Positions 60,641 through 64,000 of a stretch of DNA of 64,000 bases are shown piece after piece. The translations under genes were made by a program, and so were the position numbers. Position 1 is the first letter of the stretch. Each line of letters opens with the position of its first letter. Origin of the DNA: Candidatus Bathyarchaeota archaeon (GTDB lineage Archaea; Thermoproteota; Bathyarchaeia; Bathyarchaeales; Bathycorpusculaceae); the NCBI GenBank assembly GCA_026014595.1, contig JAOZHY010000009.1, forward strand, positions 62,001-126,000, given 5' to 3'. A model generated the notes under the pieces. That model was not told the DNA's origin. It searched no databases and saw nothing but the letters and a program-made list of their open reading frames with translations.

Positions 60641-62206
60641 ATGCTTGATAACATTTCAAAGTCTGTCGGATGTGGCGAATTGGCAGAAACATCATGTTTT
60701 CTAAGTCAAAGTGCTGAACCTATTTGTAATTTCATATCTTCATCCAAAAAATTCTTGAAAATTGTCACTTTTCGATTTGATTCTGAGATTTTTTGCGATT
60801 TGCTTTTGGAAAGGGCGAGAAATAATGTTGAAGTTGAGGTTATAACCACCCCTCCGGATAATGTTGCTAAAGACAGCCTTAGATCGACTGTAGAGGCAAT
60901 GTACGAGAACCTGAAGAACAATCATGTTGCAATGCATTTATGTACATGGGAAGCTGGCGAGCCACGACTTACCACAACCAGTATGAGTGGAAACCAAAGT
61001 GCAGGAATAGGAGAAAAATGGTATTCTTTGCATCTGCAGATTTTAATTAACGAAAATGAAGCGCTGATCACATCAAGGCCGCTAACAAACGATGTCACCC
61101 TTGACATTTTCTATAGAAGCTTCCAAAAAGGCTTCGTTAATGAAGCGTTAACCAAGTTTGAAAAAATCAAACGATTATTTTTTGAGCCTAAAAAGGTTGA
61201 CGCTTTAACCATACCTGGCGAAGCTGTAAATTTCCTTGATCAGAAAACGCTCAAGGAAACTATTGCCCTCTTTGAAGCAACAGGGAGGCTGAACGCTAAA
61301 CATTATGAAGTACAAAAACTCCCGAAAGCGACACTGTCTAAGGGGATTTTTATAAGTCCTTTTGATGGAAAAATGCGGGATCAGCTTTACGACTTTATAG
61401 ATTCCGCGAATCAATATGTTTACTTCTTTTTGGAGACATTTTTCGACGAAGAACTTGTTGGGAAGCTTCAGGAAAAACGAGCTTCCGACCCAAACATTTC
61501 GATTAAGATTATAACCTGTCCTTCTGAACGGATTCGGCAGAGTCCCCAAAAAGCTAGAGAATTAATTAGCCAAGTTCTCAGTTCAGGCATCCAAATCGGA
61601 AACCTCCCAGACATCCAGGCAAAGTTTTGGCTTAGTGATAAGTGGTTAGCACTCTCTTCAGGAGATTTTAACAGAATGAATCTGGGTCATACCACAAGTA
61701 GTCGATACTGGAAGGCAGATACCCAACTTCTACTTCTCGACGACAATCCACACTTGATAAGTGAAATGAAAAGGATGTTTGAGGAAAGGTTTAATCCGAT
61801 TGATCAGGGCAAAATTTGCATTAAAGATGTAACCCTTGTGCTCAAGAGGTTGGCAAGAAACAATAATTTGTCAGGGAGTGCGGCTGCTTGTAGATATCTC
61901 TCTCGTTTCAAATCCGCGTTAATGATTCGGACTGAACAAGACGTTAGATCTGTCATAGATGCTGCTATCAAAATGGCTAAATTTGATGGCAAATCCAGGC
62001 TTGAAGGTGCCTACATGTTGATGGCAATAATTCTCTACTATCTTCAGCGTAGAGAACACAGGCTTGATGAAATTGTGGAGAAATTAGAGGGCATAGAAAG
62101 TGAAACTGAAATTAAAACCTTGGTAACGCGGATGGAACAAAGGGGTCAACTGTTAAATAGTGGCGACTTCTACAGGATTGCCCCAAAAATAGGGGGGTTC
62201 CAGTAA
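60641..62206 (+). CDS. Phospholipase-D-fold protein with two degenerate HKD motifs
   Basis: A 521-residue protein. The first HKD-like site (LHLQILINENEALITSRPLT) keeps His131 but has Gln133 for Lys and Glu138 for Asp. The second (IQAKFWLSDKWLALSSGDFN) keeps Lys328 and Asp333 and the GxxN end, but has Gln326 for His. Between and after are alpha/beta segments (VITTPPDN, IKIITCPSER). The C-terminal 150 residues are helical with a winged-helix look. A single composite active site from both halves is possible. PLD nucleases occur in restriction systems such as BfiI. With the adjacent methylase this suggests restriction or defence, by inference. Confidence 0.7.
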   Translation: MLDNISKSVGCGELAETSCFLSQSAEPICNFISSSKKFLKIVTFRFDSEIFCDLLLERARNNVEVEVITTPPDNVAKDSLRSTVEAMYENLKNNHVAMHLCTWEAGEPRLTTTSMSGNQSAGIGEKWYSLHLQILINENEALITSRPLTNDVTLDIFYRSFQKGFVNEALTKFEKIKRLFFEPKKVDALTIPGEAVNFLDQKTLKETIALFEATGRLNAKHYEVQKLPKATLSKGIFISPFDGKMRDQLYDFIDSANQYVYFFLETFFDEELVGKLQEKRASDPNISIKIITCPSERIRQSPQKARELISQVLSSGIQIGNLPDIQAKFWLSDKWLALSSGDFNRMNLGHTTSSRYWKADTQLLLLDDNPHLISEMKRMFEERFNPIDQGKICIKDVTLVLKRLARNNNLSGSAAACRYLSRFKSALMIRTEQDVRSVIDAAIKMAKFDGKSRLEGAYMLMAIILYYLQRREHRLDEIVEKLEGIESETEIKTLVTRMEQRGQLLNSGDFYRIAPKIGGFQ

Positions 62207-62270
62207 AACCTTAATCTATATATGGATGTTGTTCTGAAATGCTTGGTTAGAAGTAAGTATTGGTGAGTGT

Positions 62271-62663
62271 ATGAGCAGACCAGTTGATGTTGGAAGCTTG
62301 CGCGTTGGCGGTTACATGATTATAGACAACGAACCGTGCCGCATAGTGGACATAGCTAAATCGAAACCTGGAAAACACGGGTCCGCCAAAGCCAGAATCG
62401 TGGCTATCGGCGTGTTTGACGGTCAAAAGCGCCAGTTCGTCAAGCCCGTGGACAGTAGCGCTGAAATCCCCATTATCGACAAGCGGCCTGGTCAAGTGTT
62501 TGCTGTGAACCCCAACGGTGTGCAGATTATGGATTTGGAGACGTATGAGTATGTGGATGCGCCTTTTCCGGATGAGGAGGACTTGAAGGCTAAGCTTACT
62601 CCGGGCGCTGAGATCGAGTACTGGAAGATAATGGGCAGAATAAAAATCGTAAGAGCCAAGTAA
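62271..62663 (+). CDS. eif5a: Translation factor aIF5A
   Basis: A 130-residue factor. The N-terminal SH3-like domain carries the hypusination loop SKPGKHGSAKAR, with Lys50 or a near residue as the modified lysine, and the C-terminal OB fold ends VRAK. It promotes peptide-bond formation at difficult sequences. Length is usual. The gene lies 64 bp after the PLD-fold gene, with its own TATA-like sequence just before it. Confidence 0.96.
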   Translation: MSRPVDVGSLRVGGYMIIDNEPCRIVDIAKSKPGKHGSAKARIVAIGVFDGQKRQFVKPVDSSAEIPIIDKRPGQVFAVNPNGVQIMDLETYEYVDAPFPDEEDLKAKLTPGAEIEYWKIMGRIKIVRAK

Positions 62664-62730
62664 TCCCCATTTTCTGTTTTCTTTCCGTCAAGGTTTATTT
62701 TCCTGTTTGCCACAGCTTATTCTGAAGCCG

Positions 62731-62778
62731 ATGATGCATGAAGAGCCGTCTGAATTGTGAAGAGCTTATAGGGGCTGA
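62731..62778 (+). ncRNA. Possible C/D box guide RNA
   Basis: In order: C-like ATGATGC (62731-62737), 12 nt, D' CTGA (62750-62753), 3 nt, C'-like GTGAAGA (62757-62763), 11 nt, D CTGA (62775-62778). Spacing is that of archaeal C/D sRNAs, though both C boxes differ at one position from RTGATGA. The two guide stretches are ATGAAGAGCCGT and GCTTATAGGGG. No target was checked. Confidence 0.35.
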
Positions 62779-62840
62779 GGCTTCACTGCCGCTCATGCCT
62801 TATTTGCTCTGGTGGCAGACCCGCCCTGTGGAGCCTGTTT

Positions 62841-62900
62841 GACCTACCCCTCTATAGTTTCTGCATAGAACCACTATTAGGCTCCAAATAGGCTCGCGTC
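62841..62900 (+). repeat. Dispersed intergenic element, copy 2 (upstream of SRP54)
   Basis: This 60-bp block matches 17581-17640 at about 52 of 60 positions, with the blocks CCCCTCTATAGTTTCTGCA and CCAAATAGGCTCGCGTC identical. It lies about 150 bp before SRP54, in the direction of that gene. The remainder of the gap 62664-63050 contains the possible guide RNA and a T-rich stretch near 62945. Confidence 0.85.
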
Positions 62901-63004
62901 TGCTTTATCTTCATGATTTTTTACTCTTCCCTTATTTTAGGTTCATTTTTTTTAAGCAAGCCTTCCGTTAATCTTTGATGATGAGTCACCGTTTTTTGCT
63001 GCAA

Positions 63005-63014
63005 CATATATAAA
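63005..63014 (+). promoter_or_regulatory. TATA box of SRP54
   Basis: CATATATAAA lies about 40 bp before the SRP54 ATG at 63051. Confidence 0.6.
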
Positions 63015-63050
63015 TGCGCCAACCGTGCTTTTTAGGATTGGAGACCACTC

Positions 63051-64000
63051 ATGGCTTTAGACCGCTTGGGTTCGTCGCTAACTGATGCCATCAAGAAAAT
63101 CTTCCGCGCTGGAGTAGTTGACGAAGCAGCAGTGAAGGAACTGGTGCGCGATATACAGCGTGCGCTGCTTCAGGCGGATGTGAACGTTCAGCTTGTGCTC
63201 GCCATATCCAAGCGAATCGAAGAGCGCGCTCTCCAAGAGAAGGTTCCTCCTGGCATCTCGAGGCGCGAGCACGTCATCAAAGTTGTCTACGAAGAACTAA
63301 CCCGCTTTATCGGCGAGAAACCTGTCCCGGTCAAGTTGGAACCAGGCAAGAAAAAAATAATAATGCTGGTCGGCATTCAAGGCTCGGGAAAAACCACCCA
63401 AGCCGCTAAACTCACCCGCTACTTCCAGAAGAGAGGGCTGAAACCAGCGATGATTTGCGCGGACACTTACCGCCCTGGCGCGTACGCGCAGCTTGAGCAA
63501 CTGGCGAAGCGCATTAACGTTCCGGTGTACGGTGACCCTAAGGCTAAGGACCCTGTTAAAGTGGTGACAGAAGGACTGAAGCAGTTCGCCGACAAAGATT
63601 TGATAATCGTCGATACAGCAGGGCGCCACAAGGAGGAACAAGAGTTAATCAAGGAAATGAAGAACCTCGAGAAGCGTATCAATCCTGACGAGGTCATGAT
63701 GGTGATTGACGGCACAATCGGGCAGCAAGCACTGGTTCAGGCAAAAACCTTCCATGAAGCCACGCCCATAGGCTCCATCATCGTCACGAAGCTTGACGGT
63801 TCAGCCAGAGGAGGCGGCGCTTTATCAGCGGTTGCAGCAACAGGCGCGCCGATAAAATTCATCGGTACAGGGGAGAAAATCGAAGACATCGAGCCCTTTA
63901 TTCCGTCGCGCTTTGTCGGGCGCCTTTTGGGCATGGGAGATTTGGAAACCCTTCTTGAGAAGGTACATGAAGCCGAAATCAAGGTTCCCCAGAAAAAAGC
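63051..64000 (+). CDS. srp54: Signal recognition particle subunit SRP54 (partial)
   Basis: The first 316 codons are visible and the gene runs off the right edge. The N domain ([22 protein letters not shown]) and the G domain are complete enough to show [14 protein letters not shown] (G1), [32 protein letters not shown] and the beginning of the M-domain approach ([12 protein letters not shown]). The methionine-rich M domain lies outside. It targets ribosome-nascent chains to the membrane with 7S RNA. No 7S RNA gene is recognised in the window. Confidence 0.97.
   Translation, partial: MALDRLGSSLTDAIKKIFRAGVVDEAAVKELVRDIQRALLQADVNVQLVLAISKRIEERALQEKVPPGISRREHVIKVVYEELTRFIGEKPVPVKLEPGKKKIIMLVGIQGSGKTTQAAKLTRYFQKRGLKPAMICADTYRPGAYAQLEQLAKRINVPVYGDPKAKDPVKVVTEGLKQFADKDLIIVDTAGRHKEEQELIKEMKNLEKRINPDEVMMVIDGTIGQQALVQAKTFHEATPIGSIIVTKLDGSARGGGALSAVAATGAPIKFIGTGEKIEDIEPFIPSRFVGRLLGMGDLETLLEKVHEAEIKVPQKK

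Noticed and set aside
62664-63050. SRP 7S RNA upstream of SRP54
   Set aside because: No conserved 7S helix-8 tetraloop or terminal sequence is recognisable.
1-64000. CRISPR array, transposase or insertion sequence
   Set aside because: No regularly spaced repeats and no transposase-like reading frame were seen.

Overview
The window is archaeal chromosome. Evidence: TATA-box promoters, ribosomal protein L10e/uL16, transcription factor S, Elf1, RpoL, Csl4, aIF5A with a hypusination loop, Sec61-beta, SRP54, diphthamide synthase, geranylgeranylglyceryl-phosphate synthase, a tRNA-Ser gene with a bulge-helix-bulge intron, and both subunits of the D-family DNA polymerase. PolD together with Elf1, the ADP-forming acetyl-CoA synthetase, coenzyme F420 ligase and many Bathyarchaeia-like hypotheticals suggests a Bathyarchaeia-type member of the TACK group. 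That placement is inference, not proof.

Layout. 1-9 kb holds carbon and cofactor metabolism: an ADP-forming acyl-CoA synthetase fused to a GNAT acetyltransferase (cut by the left edge), cofE, a class II aldolase, an SCP2 protein, an Lrp regulator with its own palindromic operator, a GCS2-type ligase and cbiB. 8.6-15.5 kb is a leftward informational block: tfs, DUF99, rpoL, csl4, a METTL5-like methylase, dph2, ppsA and L10e. 15.6-24 kb is rightward and rich in replication genes: Trm-G10 methylase, dCMP deaminase, PCNA, PriL, polyprenyl-phosphate mannosyltransferase, PriS and GINS, with pyrE and an opposed archaeosortase. 24-35 kb holds a phosphotransferase/PHP/P-loop kinase group, SAH hydrolase, a tandem-MgtE cation transporter with two PhoU-TrkA_C partners, and a large radical SAM/SPASM protein.

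35-46.6 kb carries tRNA-Ser(CGA), a nucleoside phosphorylase, an AbrB-PhoU regulator, DP1, orc1/cdc6 and an AT-rich intergenic region with origin-recognition-box (ORB) repeats, which I read as a replication origin. A winged-helix gene, nurA-herA and two hypothetical genes surrounded by TGTGATG/TGACGTCA repeats follow. 46.6-59.2 kb contains a split glutamine-dependent NAD synthetase pair (nitrilase + nadE), elf1, the archaeal lipid gene GGGPS, DP2, mazG, Sec61-beta, DUF2070, a class III aminotransferase, nob1 and NAD kinase. 59.3-62.2 kb is an apparently more AT-rich insert with a DPPY DNA methyltransferase and a degenerate two-HKD phospholipase-D-fold protein, possibly a restriction or defence pair. 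The window ends with aIF5A and SRP54 (cut by the right edge).

Working together, the window supplies much of a replisome beside its origin: Orc1, PriS/PriL, GINS, PCNA, DP1, DP2, NurA/HerA and dCMP deaminase. The most unusual non-coding signals are a three-copy dispersed element of about 50-60 bp lying upstream of PCNA, SRP54 and the phosphorylase, always in the direction of the downstream gene; a 12-mer, TACTACGTACAT, present five times; the ORB cluster; and the TGTGATG/TGACGTCA sites. No CRISPR array, transposase or rRNA was seen.
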